Below are positions 39,789 to 51,889 of a stretch of DNA of 64,000 nt, piece after piece. The notes under the pieces are model-generated. The model saw nothing but the letters and a program-made list of their open reading frames with translations. It was not told the origin of the DNA and ran no database searches. Within the stretch, counting starts at the first letter, position 1. The number at the start of each line of letters is the position of its first letter. This DNA comes from Panax quinquefolius (taxonomy: Eukaryota > Streptophyta > Magnoliopsida > Apiales > Araliaceae), in assembly GCA_020205615.1 (NCBI GenBank), contig CM035151.1:15788322-15852321 (forward strand), read 5' to 3'. The position numbers were made by a program, and so were the translations under genes.

Positions 39789-41424
39789 ACTGAGGCCTTT
39801 TGTCACATCATTTATATCAAGCCATGATTATACCGAATGATCCCTGGTCATAATCATACTAAGCTCATCTATGCACGTAAGCCAAAGATAACATAATATA
39901 ACATGAGGATGATGACAATGACATAATAATTCAATAAAACAAGTTCAAGAATTATTTTATCCAGAATTAGTAACGCCCAAATTGTCAACAAGGTCTTGCT
40001 TTTTGTAGAGTAAAATTCAAGAATGATCAAGAATATTTCCATGAAAGATCTTTGGATTAAACGCAAATATCAAAGATATTCTACTAATTTCATGGAGTAT
40101 ATAAGTCAAAGTTTTAACCAAATGGGTATAATAAAGAATGGAAAAACAAAGGAAATCACCGTGCATGCAGTGATTGCAGATGACGAAAAGTTATTCCAAT
40201 GTAATAATAATAACGGAACCAGTCGTGTGAAATTCACACCGCAAGCTGTGATGTTCCAACAGAATAATAAAGATGGAACCAGATCCGGTGTGAAACACAC
40301 GGATAGGATATTCCAATGTAATGATAAAGCGGAACCAGTCCTGTAAAACACATGATGTGATGTTCCAACAGTATAATAATAAAGAGCGGAACCGTGTGGG
40401 TGTAAAACACATGCGAACAATATGTTCCAATGTAATAATAGAAGAATGTCACCAAGTATAGGGTAAAAACCACGATATGAGATCATGTATAGGGTATGCC
40501 ACATACTGAGTTATTCCAACAGAATAATAAAGAATAGAATAATGAAGTTCTCTTCATGAATAAGAAAGAATAACACCCCTTACGGGTACAACAAATAATA
40601 TCCCCTTACAGTAAAAGACCTTTGGATATCAAAGTAGTGAAGTACCGAATACTCTTCTTCTTTCTCTCTATAGATTTTCTCTATAGCTTCTCTCTATAAT
40701 TTCTCTCTCTAGAGTTCAATTGAATTTGTAAAGAAAATAATGAAGGAATGAGCTTCTATTTATAGGAAAATAGAATACATAGTAATTAATCCATGACTTA
40801 TTCAGATTGATTTACTTTAATCTGACGGTCCATATTAAAGCAAAATCTTTTAAATAAAATATAATATATTCTATTTATATAAAAGCATGACGCCCCAAAA
40901 TAGGTATACATCACCATTCCGAAAGTTGTCAATACATGGTAGTGTAAACAACTACAACTTTATTATTACAACAAGAAAACTGTGAGTTTGAATACAAATA
41001 TTATCTTCTGATAATATCTATACTCAAATAAATCCTCATCACATTTATTGATACATTATTTTACAAAATGGTGAGGACTACTAAACAATCCTTTCTAAAA
41101 CCTTCATTCCATACCCCGACTGCACTCGCTTATATTCTCGCCTCCCGAGAAAAATGGAACAAAAGGAAAAGGGTGAGCTCAACTAGCTCAAGAATAATAT
41201 TATGACTAAGATAATATACAACAAATTATCGTTAGTCTTCAACAGGAAAAATATAATAGAATACAATAGACAACAAATTTTAAATCAATATTCGCAATAA
41301 TGAAATAATAATTCATTAGAAGAGTTAAGAGAGAATGCAAACTACTATCTTCTATGTATGAATTTAAAAGTTCATCGCTCATCTTTTATCCCCGTAACAT
41401 CAATCAATATACATCCGAATCAAA

Positions 41425-41605
41425 TATTCATCTTTGCACTATGTGCCAAAGATATTCATCATTGGTCATGTTCATTTAAACACTGCTCATATTTGCACTA
41501 CGCCAAAGATATTCTTCTAAATCATTCATCTTTTTGCACTACAGCCAAAGATATTCTTAAGAAATCATTCATCTTTGCACTATGTGCCAAAGATATTCCA
41601 TAATA
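41425..41605 (-). repeat. Hairpin-unit array in element B 3' LTR
   Basis: Four to five units of the form ATCTTTGCACTAC...GCCAAAGATATTC. Each can fold with a 7-bp stem ATCTTTG/CAAAGAT around a loop of about 10 nt. The same array is at 48960-49135 in the 5' LTR. Confidence 0.8.
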
Positions 41606-42325
41606 TCATCATTTAAGACCGAGGATGATGAAAATATTTTTTTTTTTTAAAGAAACGAATCCAAATTGAAACAAAATGACAAGGATTAAGGATTAAGGAT
41701 TCGTACTTTGGTTTTATCCACGTCCAAAAATACCTCAAAAATAATCATAGTGGTGTAAAATTCAAGAATGATCAAAACATGGATACAATCGAGTTAGTAT
41801 CCGTAATAGATGTTTTGACAAAAAGAAGAAATTTTATTTTTCTTGAATAAGACCAGTATCGTGAATAGTGTCAGATACGTGAATAAGGCCGATACGTGAA
41901 TAGTAACTCCGACACCAAAAGATAGAAATTCCACAAAAACATCTTCACGCATCATTTAATAGTACTCGTGAATAAGAACTCGTGAATAAGAACTCATGAA
42001 TAAGAACTCGTGAATGAATAGTAACTCATGAATAAGAACCCATGAATAGTAACCCCGACATGAAAAAGTTCCAAATTTGATAAAAACTTCAGATCAATAT
42101 TTCAAAGATAATGATATTGAAGAAATAATATCATTAGAAAAAAATAATATCCCTTACCTCGAAAGATCAAGATTTAAATTTAGAATACCGCATATATAGT
42201 CTTTGAAGGAACTTGCACCGATATAGCAATACTCAAAGTATACTCAAAATACTCACAAGAATACGATAATATAATATAGAGAGAAAACTTCAGCTTCGTG
42301 TGATTTTCAATTCTAACCCAAGACC

Positions 42326-42333
42326 TATTTATA
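42326..42333 (-). promoter_or_regulatory. TATA box in element B 3' LTR
   Basis: TATAAATA on the minus strand, about 1.35 kb into the LTR. Confidence 0.55.
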
Positions 42334-43657
42334 GAAATCGCTTAGTAACACCAAAAAAGTAAAATTTAATAAAAATATTATATAATAAATTTTCTACGCC
42401 TCTTTGGAAATCAGATCCCAACATTTCTCACATGCCAACCTTCTAGAAAGAAATGATAAAAACGTTTTTTCATAAAATAAATAATTAAAACTTACAAAAA
42501 TCAATTATTTTGAGCTTTTAACTTCAATAATTTCTAATAAATAGCCCTTTCATCAGAAAATTCGAATCTCATGAGTTTTTATAGGAAATTCAATTCTCTA
42601 CAACTTTGCAGAAGAAAGTTTTTCCAAATTCCAAACAGAAATCGACCGAAAATCCACAAACCGGGCGATTTTATAAAGCTATAATCAAATTTCACCAATA
42701 AATGGGGTCCACCGACATGTTTAACATGTTTTAAACATTTATTGCAACAAAAATACTCTTCCTCCTCAGATACTCATATATCCCACATTCGTTGTAAAAT
42801 ATCACCATTATTATATATTATTAAAATAATATATTTAAATGAATTATTTTATCGTAAAAGATAAAATATTAATTTTCAACAATTGTCATTTTAAAATTTT
42901 TCCATCTATATCCACATAAAATCAATATTTTCCTCATCATATAAATCAATAATTAATTATTCACAAATAATATTATGTAATCACAATATCGACAACCGTG
43001 CAGCTCCTGTGAAGAGGGGCTTTCAATAAGAATTTCTTCATCATGCGCAAGCAATTAGGTGACCAAACCTCTCCTTAGATGTAACTTTCTAGACATTGCC
43101 AATAATGTTATCTAATAATATTATTCAGATAATATGAATTATTGCTTCGATAATAAAAAATAACGCAGTAATGACAATTATCAAACAACAAAGAATATAA
43201 AATATCAACGCAAAGAATTATTAACTCAATAAAATATCGAATAAAGAATTATCGTAACCATTATCGAGTAAGGCCTTCTTCACGTAAGAATCAATAATTG
43301 GTGCAATACTGCATGCCATTGCTCAACAACGCGTATTAGTGTGTTTTAAACCACCGGTATTCCAACAAGATTAATCTGCAGAATAACTACGCCGCTATTT
43401 AAAAACAACTTATATTTGCTGCTTTCTTCATCCAATCGCTTTCAGTTATGGGGCCCACACATGGTCGGCTACCGTCGCATTTAATATTCCCCGACAAAGA
43501 TTTAATATTCCACTCACCAAACTAATATTCCCCGACAATAATGAATATTTTATAACCACTGCTTATTTTCAAATATTTATGATTTAACCCTTAACTATCC
43601 ACATTAATCAAATCAACCCTTACTATTTCAAAATAATAAATAAAGGAAATTTTTTAT

Positions 43658-46600
43658 TTAAAAATTTGGGGTCTTACAACCTCCCTCCTTATGAAATTTC
43701 GTCCTCGAAATCGACGACGTACTGTGGTGTTTCAAAAGGTGAGGATACCTCGCTTTCATTTCCGCTTCCAATTCCTGTGTCATTTCCTCTATAAAGATGA
43801 TTCCTCCACAAAACTTTAACTTGTGGTATGACCTTTCGCACAGTAGGACATGCTCCTTCCTATCCAAGATCTTGACAGTACCTCCTCACACGTTAAGTCT
43901 TCTGGCTATCTCGTCCGGTTCTAACTCAATAACGTGGTTCGGGTCTTTCACATATTTACTTAAGTATGATATGTGAAACACATTATGAACACGAGACATA
44001 CTGAGGTAACGCAAGTCTATATAGGCTACATTTCCTACTCGGTCAAGAATTTGAAATGGACCAATAAATCGTGGATCGAGCTTTCTCTCTTCCCAAATCT
44101 TGTAACTCCCTTCCATGGAGCAACTCGCAACAATACATGATCCCCCACATTAAATTCCACCTCCTTTCGATGAAGATCCGCATAACTCTTTTGTCGATCT
44201 TGTGCCGCTTTTGTATACGTTGTCGAATCATTTGGATCTTTTTAGTGTAGTCATACGCATTTAAACTCGGGTCCCAACAATGTTGCTTCACCCACCTCAT
44301 CCCAACATATTGGAGAACGACATTTTCGCCCATATAATGCTTCAATGGAGCCACACCTTATACTTGCTCGATAACGCTGTTGTTGTAGGAGAATTCCACC
44401 AATGGTAAATACTTATCCCAACTACCCTTGAAGTCTAGGACACGAGTCTTAATAGATCTTCAAGAGTTTGAATAGTCCCTCTCGATTGTTCGTCCGTTTG
44501 GGGATGGTATGTCTAACTAAATCGCAAAACTGCGCCCATAGCTTTTTTTGCAAGCTAACCCAAAATCTTGAAGTGAATCTTGGGTCACGATCCCAAAACT
44601 ATGGATATGTGCATGCCATGCAACCTCACAATCTCATTCACGCATATACTAAAGCAAGACGCTCAAGGGAATAAGTCTCCCGTATCGGCAAGAAATGAGC
44701 AGACTTGGTTAATCTATCAACAATAACCCAAATAACATTGATGCCTTGAGAAACCGTAGGAAGACCCGTAACGAAATCCATAGTAATGTGTTCCCACTTC
44801 CATTTCGGAATCTCAAGTGGTTGCAACGGACCCTTAGGTACAAGATGCTCCGCCTTTACACGCCGACAAGTTAAACACATCGAGATAAACTTTGCAATCT
44901 CTCTCTTCATATTGTTCCACCAAAATGTATGTCAAGATCACGATACATTTTAGTACTTCCGGATGGATTGCAAATGGCGTATTGTAGTGCCTCCATCATA
45001 ATCTTGTACTTCAAATCGTAGTCGTTAGGAACACAAAGTCTAGAGTGGACTCAAGTATTCCTTCTTCATCAATTCTCGCCCTAGGAATAGCTCCTTCTTG
45101 TACTTTCTTCTTCAAACGCGATCACTCCGGCCTGCGGTGGCTTGAGCAACCTTAACTTTTTCTATTAAAGTTGGCTCTACGCAGATACTTGACATCATCG
45201 CACTCTGCTCCTCAAGATATGATCTTCTACTCAACGCGCCACCTACCACGCGTTCGCTTTTACCAGATGGTATCAATAGTGTGGTCGTAGTCTTTCAATA
45301 GCTCGAGCCAACGTCGCTGCCGCATGTTGAGTTCTTTTTGAGTGAAGAAATATTTAAGGCTTTTATGGTCTGAATATATCTCCACTTTCTCCCCATATAG
45401 ATAGTGGCTCCATATCTTTAGCAAGGAAACGATCGGCCGCTAACTCTAGATCATGAGTAGGATAATTCCTCTCATACTTTTTAAGTTGTCGCGAGGCATA
45501 AGCTATGACTTTTCCACGTTGCATGAGAACACATCCTAACCCTTTGCTCAAGCATCGTCAGAGATAACAAATCCATCCGAACCAGATGGTATTGTTGTAA
45601 CAGCCAAATAAGTCTCCTCTTAAGCTCTTGGAAACTTTTCTCGCATTCTTCGCTCCAAACGAATTTTGTATCCTTCCGAAAGTTAGCCGAAGTTAATGGA
45701 GTAGCGATTCGAGAAAACCCTTCCACTAATCTCCGATAATAACCAACTAAGCCCAAAAGCTACGCATTGACCACCACCGACTTCTATTGTTCTAACTTCA
45801 GATTGCTTCAATCTTCGCGGATCAACAGATACTCCATGTTTCGACACCACGCGCCCAAGGAATGCTACTTCCTCAAGCCGTAACTCGCATTTCTTCAATT
45901 TGGCATATAGTTGGTTTTCACGAAGCCTTTCGAGTACCACTTCAAATGGTGCTCATGATCTTCACGGCTTTTGGAATATATGAGGATGTCATCAATAAAG
46001 ACAACAACGAATCGATCCAAATATTCCTTGAATACTCGATTCATCATATCCATGAAAGTCGCAGGAGCATTAGTCAATCCAAAGACATGACTAAGAATTC
46101 ATAATGCCCATATCGAAGTTCTAAAGGCGCTTTTGAATATCCTCGCTTCTAATCTTCACCGATGATGATATCCGTAATCTAAGATCGATTTTTGAAAAGA
46201 ATTGTGCCCTCAGAATCGGGTCAAACAAGTCATCAATACGAGGTAGAGGATACCTATTCTTGATGGTGACATGGTTCAATTCCCGATAGTAATACAAAGT
46301 CGCATACTCCCGCCTTTTCTTCTTTACAAATAAAACAGAGCACCCCAAGGAGATGTACTAGATTTAATGAAACCAATGTCCAACAATTCTCGTAGTTGGA
46401 CCTTTAACTCCCTCAAGTTCAATAGAGCCATTCGATATGGGGTTTTAGAAATGGGCTTTGTATCAAAGTTCAAGATCAATAAAGAATTCAACTTCACGCC
46501 TGGGGGGTAGACCGGAAGTTCTTCTAGAAATACATCGTGAAAGTCAATAACAACAGGAATATTATTCAAATTTGACGTGTCTTTATTCAAATCCATAACA

Positions 46601-46960
46601 TGGGCTAAGAAAGCTTGACATCCGCTTTTTCAATAAACGAATAGCTTTATGATTAGATATGACAAGTGATTGATTTTAATGGTTTAGTTGCTTGAATTGC
46701 ATAACAAAGTTGGTTAGGAATATGAAAACTAACAACCTTACGAAAACAATCAATTTTGGCATGATGAGTAGTTAACCAATCAATCCCTAAAATCACATCA
46801 AAAGCAAGTATCTTTAAAGAGATAAGGTCAATGTAAGGTGATGGTGCCAACTTGAATCAAACAAGATTTATAAATAGTGGATGTGATGAAAGTTTCTCCT
46901 AACTGAGTTTCCACAGATAGTCAAAGTCTAATTTCTCCTGAGTCAAGTTTAAACGCTGAG
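43658..46960 (-). pseudogene. pol: Element B pol: protease, reverse transcriptase, RNase H, integrase, chromodomain
   Basis: Fragments in several frames, in 5' to 3' order on the minus strand. Protease end at 46653-46850 (FDVILGIDWLTTHHAKIDC). Reverse transcriptase at 45900-46600 (STSPWGA, NRYPLPRIDDLFD, and catalytic [10 protein letters not shown] at about 45990). RNase H at 45363-45600 ([20 protein letters not shown]). Integrase at 44640-44910 (MCLTCRRVKAEHLVPKGPLQ, ITMDFVTGLP). Linker at 43886-44116 (FIGPFQILDRVGNVAY, VHNVFHISYLSKYV). Chromodomain-like tail at 43663-43867 (ILDRKEHVLL-type, ending RYPHLLKHH). At least six frame changes break it, so no polyprotein can be made from the sequence as given. 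Each domain is typical of Tekay/Del elements. Confidence 0.9.
43679..43690 (-). other. Polypurine tract of element B
   Basis: On the minus strand AAGGAGGGAGGT directly abuts the TGTAAGACC start of the 3' LTR, where the plus-strand DNA primer of LTR retrotransposons lies. Confidence 0.8.
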
Positions 46961-47184
46961 CACATGCAGAGAGATAAATGAATGGGTAGCACCCCAGATC
47001 AAGTAAGGTATAAATTTCGCAAGAATTTATAAATAATTTTACCCGTGATCACCTCGCTTTGGGTTCCTCGCATTATGACCTACCACAACAAACGCTTCTT
47101 CCTAATCGCTGACTTTGACTTTTTCTCGGGGATGATTTTCGAGTCACCGTCCTCACGAACTAGGTTTCGCCATCATAAATCTCG

Positions 47185-48242
47185 AGCGATATGTCCTTCC
47201 TTTCCACAATTATAGCATACCTTGAATCGTGTTGTAGGGCGTTTGATCGATATGTCCTTTTTCCAGATTTAGTAGATACGACCGGTGGTCGTTCTCCTCC
47301 CTTAGAACCAGCTTGTCGCCAAGACCGCTATCTTCACATGGTCGTTGTTAAATCTCCTCTTTAAAATCTCCTCCCGACTCGCTTCTTCTATTTTCATGGC
47401 TATGATTACCACCAGAGTGGTTACCATTTTTCGTCTCTGTTTTTTCTCCGCAGTTATCATTATTCTGCTGATCGCTATCTCGACACGATCCTCGTTGTGG
47501 TCCTCATTGACCGTACTCGTTATCTCGCCTAATAATTGAGCCCTGTTTACAACATCCGAATAAAGAGAAAATTTATGAGAAATGAGATACGACGACGCCG
47601 GGTTTCAAACCTCTAAGAAACATCCGCATATACGCTCCTCATTCTCCACCAAATGAGGTGCAAAACTCGATAACTCGCAAACTTTGCCTCGCATCGAGAC
47701 ACCGCCATGTTGTTTTATTCCAATCGATGAACTCCACTTTCCTTCATACGATTTAACACTTTCGTGAAAGTATTTGTCATTAAATAGCTTCAAACGCCTC
47801 CCAAGATGATGCCGAAAAGCGTATGGATGGTACGCTTCACGCATCTCTCCACCAAGAGTCCGCTTCGCCCACGGAACATAAAGGTGGCGAATGGAACCTT
47901 CGTTCCTCCGCATCCCAAGACATCGAATATCTTGGTAATTTGTTTGACCCATGTTTCCGCCATGATCGGATCCGCTTTCCTTAAATTCGGTGGTCCCAAC
48001 TTCGAACTGTCAATGTGATAACCCGTGAATTGCTATCATTTCTCCTCAGATTTTGAACACGAGTCTCCTCGTCTCGATTTTTGCATGAACCGCAAAAACT
48101 TCTAAACATCCCCTCGCTCATCATCTCGCTTTCAATGGTGTTGTTGTTCAGGAGGAACATTGCCACTGCTGCAGACGCTCTCCTCGTTGGTGAGTACAGC
48201 ATCTCCATGGTCTCATTTCCATTGTTAATATTCTCACGACAT
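47185..48242 (-). pseudogene. gag: Element B gag, frameshifted
   Basis: Gag (capsid and nucleocapsid) in pieces. The capsid core gives ITKIFDVLGCGGTKVPFATF and, in another frame, LKLFNDKYFHESVKS. Near 47180-47220 a zinc knuckle begins CYNCGKEGHIAR, but its last Cys is lost by a base change or shift. The likely start is the ATG at 48242, at the place matching the gag ATG of elements A1 and A2. Frames change at least three times. The family match is to the retrotransposon gag domain. Confidence 0.85.
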
Positions 48243-48409
48243 TCTCAAATACTATATCATAAAACAAGGGTTAATTAAGGAAATCAATATATCACATAAT
48301 ATCCCTATATATCGACCAACTAACAAATAAGCTTAGTAGACACACTAGCGAAGGATTTACTCGCTCTCCCTCCTAGTTCTATTCCCCGATCTCCGCCAGA
48401 GATCATATC

Positions 48410-48427
48410 CCTAAGCTCGATACTAAT
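48410..48427 (-). other. Primer-binding site of element B
   Basis: On the minus strand TTAGTATCGAGCTTAGGG directly follows the 5' LTR. It resembles the initiator-Met tRNA complement TGGTATCAGAGC with a base missing. The same form occurs next to the A2 5' LTR. Confidence 0.6.
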
Positions 48428-51220
48428 CATGACGCCCCCAAAATAGGTATACATCACTATTCGAGTTGTCAATACATGGTACGTAAACAACTACAACTTT
48501 ATTATTACAACAAGAAACTGTGAGTTTGAATACAAATATTATCTTCTGCATAATATCTATACTCAAATAAATCCTCATCACATTTATCGATACATTATTT
48601 TACAAAATGGTGAGGACTACTAAACAATCCTTTCTAAAACCTTCATTCCATACCCGACTGCATCGCTTATATTCTCGCCTCCCCGAGAAAAATGGAACAA
48701 AAAGGAAAAGGGTGAGCTCAACTAGCTCAAGAATAATATTATGACTAAGATAATATACAACAAATTATCGTTAGTCTTCAACAGGAAAAATATAATAGAA
48801 TACAATAGACAACAAATTTTAAATCAATATTCGCAATGAAATAATAATTCATTAGAAGAGTTAAGAGAGAATGCAAACTACTATCTTCTATGTATGAATT
48901 TAAAAGTTCATCGCTCATCTTTTATCCCAGTAACATCAATCAATATACATCCGAATCAAATATTCATCTTGCACTATGTGCCAAAGATATTCATCACCGG
49001 TCATGTTCATTTAAACACTGCTCATCTTTCAGACACGGCCAAAGATATTCTTCAGAAATCATTCATCTTGACTACAAAGCCAAAGATATTCTTAAGAAAT
49101 CATTCATCTTTGCACTACATGTGCCAAAGATATTCCATAATATCATCATTTAAGACCGAGGATGATGAAAAATATTTTTTTTTTAAAGAAACGAATCCAA
49201 AGGAAACAAAATGACAAGGATTAAGGATTAAGGATTCAGATTTTGGTTTTATCCACATCCAAAAATACCTCAAAAATAATCATAGTGGTGTAAAATTCAA
49301 GAATGATCAAAACATGGATACAATCAAAGTTAGTATCCGTAATAGATTTTCGACAAAAAGAAGAGATTTTATTTTCTATGAATAAGATCAGATAATGAAT
49401 AAGTCCAGATACGTGAATAAGGTCAGATACGTGAATAGTAACTCTCGACACCAAAAGATAGAAATTCCACAAAAACATCTTCACTTTCATCATTAATAGT
49501 ACTCGTGAATAAGAATCGTGAATAAAACTCATGAATAGTAATCATGAATGAATAAGAACTCATGAATAAGAACCCATGAATAGTAACCCCGACATGAAAA
49601 AGTTCCAAATTTGATAAAAACTTCAGATCAATATTTCAAAGATAATGATATTGAAGAAATAATATCATTAGAAAAAAATAATATCCCTTACCTCGAAAGA
49701 TCAAGATTTAAACTAGAATACCTGTATATAAGGTGAAGGAACTCAGCACCGCCTAGCAATACTCAAAGTATACTCAAAATACTCACAAGAATACACTCGA
49801 TAATATAGAGAGAGAAAACTTCATTTCGGTGTGATTTTCAATTCTAACCCAAGACCCTATTTATAGAAATCGCTAGAACACCAAAGCAGTAAAATTTAAT
49901 AAAATATATTATTATTAATAAATTTCCTACGCCTCTTTGGAAATCAGATCCCAACATTTCTCACATGCCAACCTTCTAGAAAGAAATGATAAAAAACGTT
50001 TTTCATAAAATAAATAATTAAAACTTACAAAAATCAATTATTTTTTGAGCTTCGTAACTTCAATAATTTCTAATAAATAGCCCTTTCATCAGAAAATTCG
50101 AATCATGAGTTTTTATAGAAAATTCAATTTCTACAACTTTATAGAAGAAATTTTTCCAAATTCCAAACAGAAATCGACCAAATCCACAAACCAAGCGATT
50201 TTACAAGCTATAATCAAATTTCAACCAATAAATGGGGTCCACCGACATGTTTAACATGTTTTAAACATTTATTGCAACAAAAAATACTCTTCCTCCTCAG
50301 ATACTCATATATCCCACATTCGTTGTAAAATATCACCATTAATATATTATTAAAATAATATATTTAAATGAATTATTTTATCGAAAAAGATAAAATATTA
50401 ATTTTCAACAATTGTCATTTTAAAAATTTTTCCATCTATATCCACATAAAATCAATATTTTCCTCATCATATAAATCAATAATTAATTATTCACAAATAA
50501 TATTACGTAATCACAATATCGACAACCGTGCAGCTCCTCAGAAAGAGGGGCTTTCCAATAAGAATTTTCTTCTTACATGCGCGCAATTAGGTGACCAAAC
50601 CTCTCCTGTATGTAACTTTCTAGACATTGCCAATAATGTTATCTAATAATATTATTCAGATAATATGAATTATTGCTTCGATAATGAAAAATACGTGTAA
50701 TGACAATTATCAAACAACAAAGAATATAAAATATCAACGCAAAGAATTATTAACTCAATAAAATATCGAATAAAGAATTATCGTAACCATTATCGAGTAA
50801 AGGCCTTCTTCACGTAAGAATCAATAATTGATGCAATACTGCAGTGCACTTTGTTCAACAACGCCATTATTAGTGTGTTTTAACCACCGGTATTCCAACA
50901 AAGATAATCTGCAGAATAACTACGCCAAGTTATTTAAAAACAACTTATATTTGTCGCTTTTCTTCATCCAATCGCTTTCGTTATGGGGCCCACACATGGT
51001 CTTGCTACCGTCGCATTTAATATTCCCGACAAAGATTTAATATTCCACCACCAAACGAATATTCCCCGACGATAATGAATATTTTATAACCACTTGCTTA
51101 TTTTGAAATATTTGCGTAGATTTAACCCTTAACTATCCACATTAATCAAATCAACCCTTACTATTTCAAAATAATAAATAAAGGAAATTTCTTTTTATTT
51201 AAAAATTTTTTGGTCTTACA
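48428..51220 (-). repeat. Element B 5' LTR
   Basis: 2793 bp, the same length as its partner, collinear with only scattered differences. TATA box at 49858-49865 on the minus strand; hairpin array at 48960-49135; GTGAATAGT-type array at 49380-49585. Confidence 0.92.
49858..49865 (-). promoter_or_regulatory. TATA box in element B 5' LTR
   Basis: TATAAATA on the minus strand. This copy would drive transcription of element B. Confidence 0.6.
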
Positions 51221-51819
51221 AAAACATTTTCTTACGCAACACTACGCAAAAACACTATGCAACACTATGCATAATAAAATATAATATATTCTATTTATAG
51301 AATAACTTTAATAAAGTATTTTGTTTTATATAAAAGATGTTTACGCTTTTATTACGTTAATAATACTTAATAAAACAAAACGTCATTATCATTATAATAA
51401 TTCATATTATTAATCGACAATAATGGAATCAAACCGAGTGACTTCTCACATAAGATCAATAATCAATACCGCAGTGGCTACTTACGCAACCACACGACAT
51501 CGTACTTTTACTACCGAAAGTAGTTCAACAAGATCAACGGTAAAACTTCCGCCGTTATTTCAATAAAATAATTTTTGTCGTTTTCAATCCAAACAATAAT
51601 TTCATTATTAGGGTCCACCAATGATTGAGCAGTTGCATTTAATATTCCCTCGCTAAACCGAATATTCCCCACCAATCGAATATAATATAACCACTTGCAT
51701 ACTTTTGCAAAATTTATAAATACTACCCACAAATATAATATTATCTCAAATTCACACCATAATATTAAAAATTATTTCACAAAATTTAAATCTTTATTGA
51801 TAAAATCTGGGGTCTCACA

Positions 51820-51831
51820 ATCTCCCTCCTT
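51820..51831 (-). other. Polypurine tract of element A1
   Basis: On the minus strand AAGGAGGGAGAT directly precedes the TGTGAGACC start of the A1 3' LTR, matching the tract in element B. Confidence 0.75.
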
Positions 51832-51889
51832 ATGAATTTTCCTCGAAATTAGGGTACGTACACAGTATGATAAAGAGGTGAGGATACCT

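Larger units (their letters stand above)
40886..43678 (-). repeat. Element B 3' LTR
   Basis: 2793 bp; on the minus strand it runs TGTAAGACCCC...GGGGCGTCATG. The TATA box is at 42326-42333. The hairpin array (41425-41605) and GTGAATAGT array (41850-42055) lie in the part that would be transcribed. Confidence 0.92.
40886..51220 (-). mobile_element. Element B: Ty3/gypsy chromovirus (Tekay/Del-like), 10.3 kb
   Basis: Two LTRs of 2793 bp each (40886-43678 and 48428-51220) enclose 4749 bp on the minus strand. Order: primer-binding site, gag with a zinc knuckle, protease, reverse transcriptase, RNase H, integrase, chromodomain-type tail, polypurine tract. That order and the final chromodomain place it in the Tekay/Del chromoviruses. 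The LTRs differ only by scattered small changes, so the insertion is young. Flanks AAAAG and AAAAC are a one-mismatch target duplication. The LTR of another A copy reads straight across this site (about 57780-57800, inverse). As read, all open frames are broken by frameshifts. Confidence 0.93.
34380..51819 (-). repeat. A1 3' LTR, split into three segments
   Basis: Segments 34380-35051, 39789-40885 and 51221-51819 are collinear with the inverse of the A2 LTR, 2368 bp in total. The ends are TGTGACGCCCC on the left and GGGGTCTCACA on the right. The first gap is filled by the solo LTR 35052-39788 (flanks ATCGA/ACTGA) and the second by element B 40886-51220 (flanks AAAAG/AAAAC). Confidence 0.88.

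Noticed and set aside
40023..40504. Frames of 107 and 132 codons, and the similar 159-codon frame at 56660-57139
   Set aside because: They run through the ATTCCA/TGGAAT hairpin array of family A LTRs and are not conserved as protein between copies.
43658..48242. An intact autonomous polyprotein in element B
   Set aside because: All domains are present but the frame changes many times in the sequence as given.
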